Of a stretch of DNA of 64,000 bases, positions 45,933 to 57,733 are shown one piece after another. The stretch is from Phycomyces nitens (taxonomy: Eukaryota; Mucoromycota; Mucoromycetes; Mucorales; Phycomycetaceae). The notes beneath the pieces were generated by a model. It had not been told where the DNA came from. It worked only from the letters and a program-made list of their open reading frames with translations, and searched no databases. The stretch spans positions 2,604,001-2,668,000 of the forward strand of contig JAHRBC010000003.1 in assembly GCA_022702545.1 (NCBI GenBank), written 5' to 3'. The position numbers and the translations under genes are program-made. Numbering within the stretch: the stretch's first letter is position 1; each line of letters starts with the position of its first letter.

Positions 45933-46582
45933 TAATAACTTTGGGCCTTTCCTATAAAGACCCGTCTGAGAATACTTGGGAACTTGTCAAATCTTTGGAA
46001 TGCCATTGACGCAATCAGTGACTTCCATCGTTATTGTCCAACCAAGCCTTTCTCTCTTCCTTCTCAACCACACCGTACACGTAATACTCGCACCTAGGAG
46101 GGAAGGTAATGCCATAACTCATTTGATATTCCCCACTAATCATATAAATACCTCTTCCAATTCAAATAATAAACGATACTCAATTATCTTTGTTTCTACC
46201 ATACTCTTCCTGTCCTCTTTGACTTTGGTTTTCTTGTCTCTTGTTCTGCCCTGTCCTGCCTTGTCCTGTGAAAAGCACCTAGCACATTTCTTTGTCTGTC
46301 TTTCCTTTGTCCCGTCTTGTTCAACTCTTACAAGGTAACTGCTTTCTCCATATATATATGTAAATTTGTGCCATGTATTAACCATTTTTGAAAACTAAAA
46401 AAGAAGCAGGAGACATTATTAAGGAAGAAAGTAAACCTCTTGAGAGGTTTCAAGAATAAAAACAAGAGATGATCAAAGAAATGTGATTAATTTAAGTGGT
46501 AATAAGTAAACTTCGAAGCTTTGCCAAAGAGTCAATACTTAAATCTATATTATCTAGCATCACTAATAACCATATTTATGAC
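45933..46582. other. Spacer right of palindrome
   Basis: No exon that I can support. A Leu/Ser-rich plus-strand frame at 45976-46338 starts with no clear codon bias. Confidence 0.4.
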
Positions 46583-47708
46583 ATGTCTGATATAAGTTCA
46601 AACTCGCACATCAGCTTGTCGAATCAAGTCAAGAGCGAGATTGAGGGGCTTTATCAGACCGAATCTGTTGTAAAGGCCACTGTTGCCAAAAAAAAAATTA
46701 CTGGTATCATGGAGAGTTCTCACTCTGTAAAGAACAATCTTGATGGAATAGAAGAAGTCAGAGTCAACAACAGCACTGAGCGTGCACAGAAAGGAGTATT
46801 CTGATTTATGTATGTCTTTTTAACTGATAAATTCAAGCAAATTACTTACAGCTTTTTGCATTTTTATTTGTACTGAAGTTTTAACCAGCATTTGTACAAG
46901 CGTTCCTTGTTCTCTCATGCCAATATCAGTGATTATTCTGAAGATTTTAAGCTCAAGTTCTGGGCCCATATTTTGGAGGAAGTATTTGGCTACAGCAATA
47001 TACATTTGAATTGGTAAGTCCTCTCGAAAAATCTATTAGAATGAAGCAGAGGCGAGTTTCATACATAATGAAGTGAAAGTAGAGTAGAACTTTGGTTAAA
47101 AGTACTAACTATACGCCTTAGGGGTGATACTGTCCCTGGCTCTCTGAGCAAAACAAATGTCATATCAAAGATGGACCTTCGTATTTCTGCATCCTCCTCA
47201 TCTTTTGATTTTTGCATGACTGAATTTGCGAAGGAATGTACTTCAAGAAAGTACTATTTGGACAAGCTGAAGCTCGTGTTGATGTCCAAGTTGCACTTAA
47301 ATTCTTTGATACAGAGCCTTCAAGTTGAACCAACAAGTCTGAATATCCCCTTCATGCAAATCATGGGATTTGAATGTCATTTACTGCATCTTGTTTTGGT
47401 GAAGCCCAAGCAATATGCCTTGAGAAAAATTGCTACTATTTCGTACCCGATTACCAAGGAGTTAATTAATGAAGGAGGTATCGAGAAGTTGATTGATACC
47501 ATTGCATACGTAAAGGTATAATATGTAACAGTTGTTGCTCATAGCGCGCTCTAGCTTAATTGTTTGTATATTCTTATAGGAGTCTGCCTTGGAAATGAAG
47601 GCCAAGATCAACAGCAATATGACAAGCAGACACACAAACAAGATAAGCAATCTCTTGGGTGAAAGCTCGAAAGTTAAGACTGACGCTTGGACAACAGCCG
47701 TTCGATGA
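46583..47708 (+). CDS. Unrecognised fungal family, candidate nuclease-like core (copy 2, possibly broken)
   Basis: Probable exons: 46583 to about 46800 (MSDISSNSHISLSNQ...), 46879-47013 (HANISDYSEDFKLKFWAHILEEVFGYSNIHLNW), 47122-47515 and 47580-47708. The last three join in frame at GT-AG sites: NW|GDTVPGSLSK and AYVK|ESALEMKAK. The core is KMDLRISASSSSFDFCMTEFAKE, giving D-x15-E-x2-K, comparable to the D-x13-E-x2-K of the gene at 42190-44078. The first exon cannot be joined cleanly to the second, so the N-terminus is unresolved or the gene is damaged. Roughly 300 residues. Family and function are not recognised; kinship of the two genes is inferred from layout. Confidence 0.5.
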
Positions 47709-48978
47709 CCAGACCTTTCTGTCTTGGAAGTTGATTCCAACTGGGTCGCTGATAATAATATATTATCTTACCAATAGTAGACTGAAGTTAAACATAACAC
47801 AATGAGAAACCATGTGTATTAGTTTGAACTTTTCCCTCGTTCCCAAATATCCATCAAAAATCCTGTCATTGATAATGTTGAGCCTCCTTCCTCGTGTACT
47901 GTAAGCCTAGTGGTAAAATCACTGCCTTTTTTAAATACGTCAGTCATCTCAAACATTTATTTACCAAAAGACCACTTACGTCAAAAATTACTTGGGCAAT
48001 CTTGTGGAAGCTCAACACCATGTAACGCCCCTTTATTACCAGTACTATTTTAGGATATATGCATCTTTTTATCAAAATTATAGAAAAGCTACTTATCTTG
48101 TCAGTGAGATCTTCTACCCGTGTTTTTGTTTTTTTTATCTTTTCAAGACATTTTTTTTCAAGGATAATCTATACTCTGCATCTAATGTTTTTGATTATTT
48201 ATTGCTAGTAATCTTGCTTTATCATTGGAATTATTGGAAAGTTCCTTCAGCCATTACCTCGTATTCCAATAGCATGTACGGGCTTAGCTCTGTTGCGCAG
48301 AGGCTTTCTTTTTTATAACTCTTTTTACCATTACAATTCCAAATAAACTGCCACTACCAGTACCACATATATTAGCGTGCACTAAACTAATCAGAAACTT
48401 TCCCGTTGCAATATACCAAACAACATATCAATCACTGGAAAATTTGTTGATAAGTCTACAAACGTTCATAAACTTTTTGTTTTAAAATTACAGCTTATGC
48501 ACATAATATATTTACAGCAAGAATACCCCAAGACTGAATATCTTTATACAATATCTTGCGTTAGACCAATTTAATTTATTGTAGTCTTTGCGAGCCATTA
48601 GGGACCAGATGAAATTACTGGGTAGCTGTCAAGTCAGTGTTTGCAAGTATAAAGACAAATATGCATTAAGAAAAAAAAAGTGTGTGTCTTTAAACATTAT
48701 CCAAAAACAAGCGTCATGTTTGAATATTGGTAAAGTTCCAGCAGGACCATTTATTCTCACAGGCAGTCTAAAAGCAAACTCTCCAAAGAACTGTGAAACT
48801 AAAAATGCTCTTCCCCACAGCTCAGAGTTTCTATAAATCTGTTTCTGTGTAACAGAGTATTAAAATAGAGTATAATGTGGTACAAGAAATGATAATTTAT
48901 AAATACTTAAAAAACAAACAAGCTCGATAATATTGCTTTATCTTTTTTTCTCTTTAAATCCGTCTTGACTTGTTTGGC
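47709..48978. other. Gene-free AT-rich region
   Basis: No supported exon. A plus-strand frame at 47992-48318 is Phe/Tyr/Leu-rich and has no conserved-looking segment. Confidence 0.4.
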
Positions 48979-49895
48979 ATGCGCCCCATCAAACTCTATG
49001 ATGTTTCTCTAAAGGGGCTCTCGGGAATTTCCTGGTCGCCTAATACGTGCAAGATTCGATATGCACTCACCTTAAAGGTAGGTTAAAATTGAATATTAGG
49101 TTTATATTTATAGTAATTATGACACGTACGTACGATTTCTACAGAACATTCCCTACGAAACAGTGTGGATTCGTCTCAGCCAGATATATTCCGAGGTGCC
49201 TAAAGTTATGTAAGTAAGCTTATATATATATATATTAAATAATATTACATAATTCGTTATTCACTATTAAGGAATATAGGATGTCGACGGATCATCCTAC
49301 AGTACCTATTATCCGTGATGAAAATAATGATAGATCTGTCCAAGATTCGTGGAAGATTGTAAAGTATCTCGAGAACAACTATCCAGACTCACCAAAACTG
49401 TTAGCTGGAAATGAAGCCTTGAATTACCTCTTTTATCAATACTGTGAGGACGAGTTGTATGACCCTCTTTTCCGTCTCAGTTGCCTAGAGATATGGAAGA
49501 ATGCCGGTAGCAGAGGTGTTCAAAATGCCTTTAGAAGTATTAGAGAGGAGAAATACAAAATGACGCTAGAGGATGTTCACGAAGACTGGCCAAAGCATGT
49601 AAAGCAAGCAACCAAAGCTTTAGAGCCCATTCGTAAAACCCTTTCAGAGTATCGCTATTTGTCCGGAGACAAAGGTAAATGACACTTTATTGAAACAAAA
49701 CGTTAAATTTGAGATGTGTATATGTTAGTCGGCTGGTCTGATATTGTTGTTGCTTCATATCTCCACACTGCGGATGTTCTTCGAAATGATATATTCACGT
49801 CCCATATATTAAATGGTGTGGATAACAACGAGAGATTTTGCAGCTGGTACAAGGGAATGAACACGTACTTGAAACCCGATACACCCAAGCTTTAA
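48979..49895 (+). CDS. Glutathione S-transferase-like protein, etherase type
   Basis: Four exons (48979-49077, 49145-49209, 49280-49674, 49729-49895) give 241 residues. The N-terminal thioredoxin-like half has SWSPNTCKIRYALTLKNIPYETVWI, then PTVPIIRD and QDSWKIVKYLENNYPDSP, matching the layout of fungal GSTs related to bacterial beta-etherase (SPNTxK, a PVI-type cis-proline motif, DS, IxxYL). The C-terminal half is all-helical with GWSDIVVASYLHTADVL. The likely catalytic residue is the Ser in the SPN motif, by analogy. It would conjugate glutathione to electrophiles; the substrate is unknown. It ends 136 bases from the convergent ISC1 gene. Confidence 0.85.
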
Positions 49896-50031
49896 TAATG
49901 AAAAATAAATATTGGGTCTACATAACTTGTTTATTCGAATGATGGTTTTTGTATAACAATGTTAGTAGACTAGAAACAAATGTCTTGTCCATTACAATTC
50001 TCCCTTTGCAAACTGTGTCGCGTATTAAAGG

Positions 50032-51544
50032 TTAATTATCTTTATAACCAAGCAAAAATGTTTCCAAATCATTAATGAATTGTTCATGCGCTCGTTGTTC
50101 TGTATTCCCAAATACAAAACCAGCAATAAGCAATATAGGTGCAACTGCAACAGAGAACAATAGCCCACCACCGCAAAATATAGGCACTAAGATCGGTACC
50201 AAAGGCTTTTGTCCAAAACCAACAGAAAGTCCAATCAAAAGACCATACATAACTAGTCCTATGACTACCACGCTAATGAATCCTGCAAGCAAAGTCCGAG
50301 ATATTTTTTTGGACTTTTCTTGTTCTTTTGTGAGCAAGGCAATGATTCCATTAACAGTGTTTGGACTCAATTTTGTCGTGCAAGGATGAATGGGTTGATA
50401 TGGTACTGAAATGTCGGGAATAATACGGAACGTTGAATGGACACCAAAGTGGTCAGAATAGCTCATGTTTGTTCTAGGGACCTGTTCTGTCACCGAGACA
50501 CACGAATCGATACAGGCTAACCGGGACCCGGACAGGTAAAAGATATAATCAAGGCGTTTTCCCATTGTTCCCTCTGCATAAGGCTTGTTGAAGTTCCTTG
50601 ACCAAGTATTGAAAGGTGAACTACAGGTGACGCCATTGCTTTGTATTATAATGGCACTGTCTATACTTCTTATATTCGAGATATCAATTGGTGTCGAGGA
50701 TTGTGAGCTGTGGACATCTTTCCAGGAGTCTGTCATGAATCCATGTTGTGTGATGATTTGATATACATAGGTAGTTGGTGTACTATTGAGATCTCCTGCC
50801 TAAGAAATAATACAAAGCAGCCGTATATTAAGCAATTCTTGTTCAATAATAGCCCATGTACGTACCAAAATCACTTGTCTTCCTTGAGAAACTGAAGCTC
50901 TTAATAATCTAGCCAACTCCCATGCCTCTGATACAAGATGGCTCTGATATTTTAAGGATTGTCTATATTCTGCATGCAACTATCATATATTCTGTCAGAT
51001 ATTGTGTAAATATGTTTTATTTATATATATACTTACATGTGTATTGAATACTTCAATAATACCTATTTCTGGATGCTCAACACAGACTGATCCGCATCCT
51101 TTCCCAACATAATAATCTCCGTGCAAGATCATCAAAGGACGCCCGGCGAGTTTGTAGCAGTGATAAGAAGATTCAATGATTGGATATCTTGAAAGGATTG
51201 CGAGACCACTGCCAAGTACCCCACTAGTATATAATTCTGTACCGTGAGCCCAATAACCCCTTTGATATCCAATTCCTTACCCATAAAAGTACTTTGCAAA
51301 AGGTAGTTTAACATGTGCCTTTGTTCGAATTACATTAAAGTCTTCTTGGACCCAGACTTCCTGTAGAGCAACGATGCTGTGATCAGAGTTGGCTATGATG
51401 TCAGCTATAGCATCTAGTCTGGCCTGGCGTTTTGAGGCAATGAGGTAAAGTCCCCTGTGATTAAACTTGTTAGATGAGGAATCTTGGAATTATATTGGTG
51501 AATTACCAACAATTCAAAGACAATACCGAAATGTCCCCTTTCAT
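50032..51544 (-). CDS. ISC1: Neutral sphingomyelinase / inositol phosphosphingolipid phospholipase C (Isc1-type)
   Basis: Mg-dependent phosphodiesterase of the endonuclease/exonuclease/phosphatase fold that releases ceramide from inositol phosphosphingolipids or sphingomyelin. Start ATG at 51544 (MKGDISVLSLNCWG); exon 1 is 51544-51507 and several short introns follow. Motifs: LNCWGLY, VALQEVW (metal-binding Glu), GSGLAILSRYPI, FNTHLHAEY, VILAGDLNSTPT, GKRLDYIFY and the catalytic YSDHFGVHSTF. The C-terminus has two strong membrane segments (LLAGFISVVVIGLVMYGLLIG and a Gly/Val/Ala-rich one), as in Isc1/SMPD2, which anchor the enzyme in ER or mitochondrial membrane. All catalytic residues look intact. 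Confidence 0.92.
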
Positions 51545-52142
51545 TGAAAAGTTGATGTGTATAGAATCGTTACATTGGATTCTCTTCCTAATTAGATAAC
51601 CATTGTTTTGATAGTCAGATTTTAGATATTAGAAAGTGTAAAAATAACCTCTTGCTTCTAGTTTAGTATATTTAATCGCTTAGACAGTCAGGTTGATTAT
51701 AATCCAACGAATTCCATGCTTGCCAAAACTAATCGATAGCCATTGTTAAAAGGGTTTGAAAGAATGGATATGAATATACATTGAGTTGAGTATATCTATC
51801 ATCAAGCAAGGCACGAAATCGAGTAGTACATTTGCCAATTGAGTTCAACTGTTTTAAGCAAGTTTCAATTAAACTAATAATTATGGGGGCTTTTTACTCA
51901 AGGCTATCTTTTATCTATTATACTCCAACAGATTTATGAATAAACAGAGGGTCTTGTAATTGATATTTGTACCATAAAAAAAAAGATTATAAAAGCTCCT
52001 TTACGAGAAAAAAAGAGGTAAATAATGTGTATTCAAAAGGCTAAAAAACCACAAAATTCTTAAATGTGCCTGAAATTCTCAATTGAAACATTTATGATTA
52101 ATGACATGAACTGAATAATCAAAACACAGTCACAAAAACATA
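51545..52142. other. Intergenic between ISC1 5' end and U2 duplicated segment
   Basis: AT-rich sequence including the ISC1 promoter. No exon recognised. Confidence 0.45.
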
Positions 52143-52210
52143 AAATAAACAAAAGAATAACATACAAAAGAATAATAAAATTATTATTTATTTTCATTTA
52201 TTTATTGATT

Positions 52211-52409
52211 GGGAGCCCCCCTCGGCGTCACATTGCAACAGTGTAAAGCAAAGGACACCTGTGGATTCTAGAGATGGCAAGCCAGAGCTCTAGATTCCGG
52301 GCGCAGAAAAATTAGATTAACAACAAATGGTACTATGTACCAAGTTATAGTTGTTAAACTATAAAGAACAGATACTACACTTGATCTTAGCCAAAAGGCC
52401 TGAGAGGAT
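52211..52409 (-). ncRNA. U2 spliceosomal snRNA, copy 1
   Basis: The RNA starts near 52409 with AUCCUCUCAGGCCUUUUGGC and continues UAAGAUCAAGUGUAGUAUCUGUUCUU: the helix with U6, stem I, and the branch-point recognition region GUAGUA. A short stem-loop with GGUACAUAGUACC (stem IIb) and an Sm-like AAUUUUU follow. Then come a long stem-loop (GGAAUCUAGAG paired with CUCUAGAAUCC) and a terminal loop with GUUGCAA resembling the U2B'' site. The 3' end is estimated near 52211. A TATAAAAA element lies 31-38 bases upstream and an ATTGG/CCAAT motif about 100 bases upstream. Same strand as PMS1, 320 bases beyond its stop. Confidence 0.95.
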
Positions 52410-52439
52410 GCGGATTTCTGAGTCCCCAAGATCGCTGCC

Positions 52440-52447
52440 TTTTTATA
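52440..52447 (-). promoter_or_regulatory. TATA element of U2 copy 1
   Basis: TATAAAAA on the minus strand, 31-38 bases before the inferred RNA start. The same element stands at the same distance in copy 2. Confidence 0.6.
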
Positions 52448-52728
52448 CTTTTTCAAAAACGAAAAATAGGAGAATGAAATAAATCTTATTAATGTCGTAC
52501 TGTCGTTTCATTGGTTGTTATGAAATGCGGAGTGATTTGCTTTTTTAGCAGTCAAGTATAGAAGTCACATTGTGTTACACCTGCTGAGCAAGTCCGTTTA
52601 TGCCACTTTTATTCGATTGTCAAGGGACACAATACTTTGAAGGTCAAGATCATTAAACAAAAATATAGATAGGCAAAATGCAAAAGATAACTCATAAATA
52701 TATAATAATGATGCTCATTCTAATAAAT

Positions 52729-55700
52729 CTAATATTTTGATAGCAGGCTTCCTTTAAAAGAAAGTGGTCTTCTTGGCTTTTTTGTTTTAACTTCTGAAAG
52801 TGTCAAAAGATGTCGCATTGTAGGGCGGCCGTGAGGGCAATTCTACAATCAATTAAGATAAGTATATGCACATTGATCAAGGAAAGCGTTTCTGCAGTGT
52901 ATTACCCAAGGTTGACTGATGGTACCCATGTTTTGGACAATCTAAAGTTCAATAAAATGTAAATGTCATTAATCTTTGCAAATTAATATTCTGCTACCTT
53001 TATCATTTTCTTTTTCTGAAGACTATCTCCAATCATGACAGAACTTCTACAAGCCCTTGATGCAAATATCTTTCTTGTTCGACTACATCTAACCATCTCT
53101 CCAGGTCGATCATTGAGGAGATGAACAAGCTCACTGAAATCTAGTGGGGTAGTTAATATTCTGTAATCTCCACAGGCAATACATTATCTACCTTGTTGAT
53201 CAAACAAGACACTCTTATTCATTGGATGTGCAATTATTCGGATTCGATCCGTAGGCAAATTATCAGGATGAACTTTGAGTTCAAACCCATTAGCCTTTAA
53301 TATGTCGATATTTTCCATCACTACAAGCTCATCTGCTGCACTTAGAGAAGGTGTTTGTGGACTTTATAAATATAAATCCATGTATCAGTATACATACTAC
53401 AAGCACATCAAGGGTACTCACCTGATCAATCTTTGACATTTGATAGCCGTTGTCTTTTGAAGAGTCTCAAAGTTGTATTTCTCATCTGCAGCATGCTGAT
53501 CGACAATAAAAAGATCATTTCTTAGAGAGACAATTATGAATCCAAGATTGAATTGTCCCAAGATCTTCATGTCTGCAAAATCAGATTTCTCAATCGTACG
53601 GCTCAGTGCATATGCTGCCTTTTGGTTGTCTGATGTGTTTTCAATGCCTGCTCCTTCCGGAACTTCAATAGGTTCTGCTGTACAAGTATCAGGAATCTCA
53701 TCTGAGCCAAGACGCGACAAGACAGCTCGATAGTTTTCCAGCGAATGGGAAATACAAAGATTATCATTACTGGTATTCCATGAACGTGGTGGCAACTGTA
53801 TTATTTCAGGAACCCCAGGCTGTATACTTTTGTTATGATCACTGGTGGTCTCTATATCTTCTGTATGTTCAACAATAATGCCCTCAATTTCAATCGAGTC
53901 AATGGGATTTAATGTCGATGGTCGAGCTTGTATTGCTTCGTCCGTTGAATCCAAAAGATCTCTGGTATACAGCTCGGTTCGTTGAAAAGGCAGCACCGGT
54001 TGAATATACCCATCATCTTTAGTATCAACTCTTTTTAGAGCCTGATATGATGAACTGTCAATTCTTCTCTTGGTACCATACGAGCTGGTTGTACTATCCG
54101 AGCGCGATACAAAAGTTTGGGGGGTGTTCCTAAAACTGGTGGGTTGTGATGTAGTTCTAGTATACATAGGACCAGTAATTAAAGATGGCCTTATGTTTGA
54201 CATTGTTTCACTATCCCCCTCTTCCTCATCATCTTCTTCCATCTCATCTTTTTCTTTTTGGGGCAAAATGTCTTGTGTCATATCTGATGAAAGACTTGTT
54301 GCTTGGGAAATAAGATTTTGTTGGATATTCGATGATGTTACGCTGACAGATTCTGAAAACGAACCGAGATCTGATACTGTCGACATATCATCGGTTTCCT
54401 CACGGAAAGGATTGGAAACAGGAATCACATTAACAACGTAGGTTGATCTACTTGGTTCCATGTGTAAACTCAGGGATTCCTAGATACAATTAAGAATTAC
54501 TTGTTTAATTATATATGATGATCTATCAACTTACAGAGATACACTGAGCAATTAGCTTGTCCTCATGGAGAAAAATTGTTCGCTTGTCTGGACTGACATT
54601 AACATCATATCTGTCTAATCTCATAAACATGGTTATTCATATGCTTGTTTATCTCATATATTTGCTCATGGATACTAACCAGGTGGAAGTTTCAAATCAG
54701 CGATAATAAAGGGGTACTGGGTTGGCACATCGCGCTGATAGACTTCATTAAACACCTTTGAGATCTAAAAATCTAGTTAGCCTTACTGTGCTTATTGTTA
54801 TAATAATATAAAGCTGTAATATTAAACCACGGCTTACCTTTGGTAGAGAACAGGGCCTTCCGTTCACAAAAAAGTATTGTCTGTCTTTGGTACTCCTGCC
54901 AGACCCAAGCTGCGGTTTCGAGACCAGACCTTCGATGCAAGGCCTAGTTAAAATGTTTTATATTAAGTTGGATTCCAATGGCTATTGATCTTGTAGTAAG
55001 CCTCACCTTGTATCATCTCCATCTGTATCAGAAATTCCATAGACAGACGATAAGTCTATGGAAAATGGGATTGTTTGCGAAGAAACCTTTATCCCAAAAA
55101 TATCGGTAATGTTTTCTCGAACGGTTGCATTTCCTCGTGTAAGTATTACTGGTGCATTTGATCTTTTATAAGATTAACACAATGATCCTCGAGACAAGTT
55201 AAATATAACTATCTAAGCCCTACTGACCCTTTTGGATTGTGGTTTGATGCCATAATTCTCACTTTTTTTGATATAATTGCATATGCCTGTATGAGATCCA
55301 GTGCCTTTTTATACTCTTGTTTGATGTTTCGTTGAAGTTCACGATGTCGAACAGGCAAGGAATGGAATAGATCTGATATATGAATAGTTGTTCCCACCTA
55401 TATAAATATGCTTTTTAGATACAAATCATAATAAAATAAAACAATCAATTGAACCTACCGAGCGCACTGCTGTGGTTTGCTTTACTAGTTTTCCATTAGA
55501 GTCATATTCAAGTCTAACGCCTTTGGGAGCCTGCTCTTTTGTGGCGGTTGTGACAGAGAGCTTTGCGAGAGAACACAGGGAGCTCAAAGCCTCTCCTCTA
55601 AATCCAAATGTCATTACTGTTTCAAGATCCTCAAACTTTGACAGTTTTGAGGTATAATATTTCAATGCTAATGTGTCATTCATTGAGTTGAAGAGTTAAA

Positions 55701-56007
55701 AGTTAAAATTATTAATAACAATAATTATTATTATTGGTACCTAATGATTCATAGTTGGAAGGATGGATTCCAAGACCATTGTCCACAACATCAAACCCTT
55801 CAAGTCCGTTTTGCTTGAATCTCAATTCTGAAATGTACAATTAGACAAATGACAGATCTCTAATGTGTAATTACCAATGTTTGTTGCTTCGGCATCAATA
55901 CTATTTTCCAGTAATTCTTTGGCTGCCATTGACAAATCGACTACTACTTGACCAGAACATATCTTGTGTATGCTCTGTTTATCAATTGCAGTCAATTGCC
56001 TAGCCAT
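52729..56007 (-). CDS. PMS1: DNA mismatch repair endonuclease PMS1 (MutL-alpha subunit)
   Basis: MutL homologue that pairs with MLH1 and nicks the strand to be repaired. About thirteen exons, start ATG at 56007, roughly 850 residues. N-terminal GHKL ATPase: [47 protein letters not shown], and [11 protein letters not shown] followed by [13 protein letters not shown]. The central linker is Ser/Thr/acid-rich and disordered. C-terminal domain: GQFNLGFI, the endonuclease metal site [25 protein letters not shown], and [10 protein letters not shown], all of which are needed for Pms1-type nicking and present here. The final exons are very short. The 3' end lies 320 bases from U2 copy 1, on the same strand. 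Confidence 0.95.
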
Positions 56008-56162
56008 TATTAACGGTAATTGAATAGAAGATCAGCAATGATTATGATAAAGTTGCCCAAATGGTATATTCAACCTCTTTAAATTAAATTGCCGCCTTAT
56101 CCAAAAGGAATATGAATATGAATATGAATATTGTATTATTATTATTATTTTTTACAAGATGT

Positions 56163-57270
56163 TTATTGTGTTTTCTTTGCTGTTTTTGTATCTACGGTCC
56201 AGAGACCAAGGAGATAGTTGAGTCGAATCAACAAGAGGTCTTTGGCCATCTGAACCGAATCTACCATTAAATTGACCTTACTGCCATCAATTTCATGCCA
56301 ATTGACCTGCACTTCGCTAATTGGGATATTTTGTTGCTGTGCAATCATCAGACATTCAATATCGAATATCCATCGCTCAACATGCATGTTTGGGAATATT
56401 ATCTGTGCTGCCTCACGGGTAAACAATTTAAATCCACACTGAGTGTCGTCTATACCACGAATACCCAGTACATATACCAATGTATGAAAACCACGCATCA
56501 AGAAGTTGCGAATAAAAGATCGCTTTTAAAAAAAATAATACTAAATGAGAAAAAAAATCATATATATAATTTTTTTTTGGATAATTCTTCATACATACCT
56601 TTACAACAGCTTCGGTCGTCACCAAATGAGATCTTGATCCAACAGCCACTCCCCTCTTGTTATTGGTCTCATTGTCCAAAGCAACCTGGAGTTTTTCCAG
56701 ATCAGAAAACCTGGTGGCACCATCTGCGTCCACCATCAAGCAACGTTCACCTCTAGCACACAATACACCCTGAGTTACGGCACCACCCTTTCCTCTGTTC
56801 TTTTCCAGCACGAGTATGCGGATATTTTCCGGGTTAGACTCCTTTGCGAACTTTAGAGCGACTTGCACTGTATTGTCACGACTACCGTCGTCTACAATGA
56901 TAATTTCGTATGTATTCTCAGAATTCTCGCGTTTTTTACTCTCCAGATACTCTGTGGTCTCTTTCAGCATGGTAGGCAGTCGCTTGCTTTCATCGAATGC
57001 AGGTACGATGCAGGATAATTTCACGCTTGGTTCGTCAAATAGGCTAGGCAAGAGCTTTTTCTCGGTGGATATTGCATCTTTATAATATTTTTCGCTCTCG
57101 GTTCTCTTGCGTGGTTTAGGCGAAGAGAGAATCAACAATCCGAGAAGCTACTGAGGAAATTAATCAAGGCATGGATAAAGGGGGTGATTGTGGTCCACCA
57201 AAAAGTATTGACTTACTGTGGCAGCCAGTGCAGTCAATGAAGCCGTGGTCCAGTACAAATATAAAGACAT
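56163..57270 (-). CDS. ALG5: Dolichyl-phosphate beta-glucosyltransferase (Alg5)
   Basis: ER membrane GT2 enzyme that makes dolichyl-phosphate-glucose from UDP-glucose for N-glycan precursor assembly. Three exons (57270-57217, 57147-56599, 56522-56163) give 320 residues. An N-terminal membrane anchor ([18 protein letters not shown] plus LLGLLIL) is followed by the GT2 core: [56 protein letters not shown] (DXD), and then [13 protein letters not shown] and [11 protein letters not shown], typical of Alg5. The C-terminus is [18 protein letters not shown]. The start is 463 bases from that of POP1, divergent. Confidence 0.95.
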
Positions 57271-57733
57271 TGAAAAGGGGGGTAAAAAAAGGAATGTAGT
57301 GACTAATGAGGAGTTAGGGAATGAATACAAGGCAATAAGACTTGGCTGATGGCCATGCACTTGGCCAATAGCAACCTCACACACCTTGACTCGCTTCGCA
57401 GCTATATAAACGGAGTCTAAAAAGGCAATCTTGATTTAGGTTTAAAAAAAACAGCACTTGCAGAAAGTAAAGTAAAGAAGACCAAGGCGCAATCAACTAG
57501 AGCAAGTCTGGTCTACGAGCCAACAATTAGATACATGGACGCCTTGTTTACTTTATACCAGCCATAAAAAAAACCGAAAATGATAAATATCGGGAATTTC
57601 ATAGCTTCTATAGTCATTAAGCTGGACTCAATGGTTACTTTTTTATGGGACAGCTAAAGTGACTGCATTTTAATGGATGATGATTCTAAAGAGGTCAGGT
57701 CTTCAAAGCAATAGGCTTTAGAGCATCACTTTA
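57271..57733. promoter_or_regulatory. Divergent promoter region ALG5 / POP1
   Basis: 463 bases between opposite start codons, with several poly-A/T tracts. No defined element stands out. Confidence 0.45.

Larger units (their letters stand above)
52143..52569. repeat. Duplicated segment carrying U2, copy 1
   Basis: Nearly identical, in the same orientation, to 60963-61396. The match covers the U2 gene, its TATA and CCAAT-like upstream region and about 65 bases beyond its 3' end. Differences are small indels and substitutions outside the RNA. Confidence 0.95.

Noticed and set aside
47992..48318. 108-codon Phe/Tyr-rich plus-strand frame
   Set aside because: Composition follows AT content, no conserved segment, no upstream or downstream exon.
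50075..50389. 104-codon plus-strand frame
   Set aside because: Shadow of the membrane-spanning C-terminus of the ISC1-type gene.
52268..52456. 62-codon minus-strand frame, repeated at 61097-61285
   Set aside because: It lies over the U2 snRNA and its promoter and is identical because the segment is duplicated.
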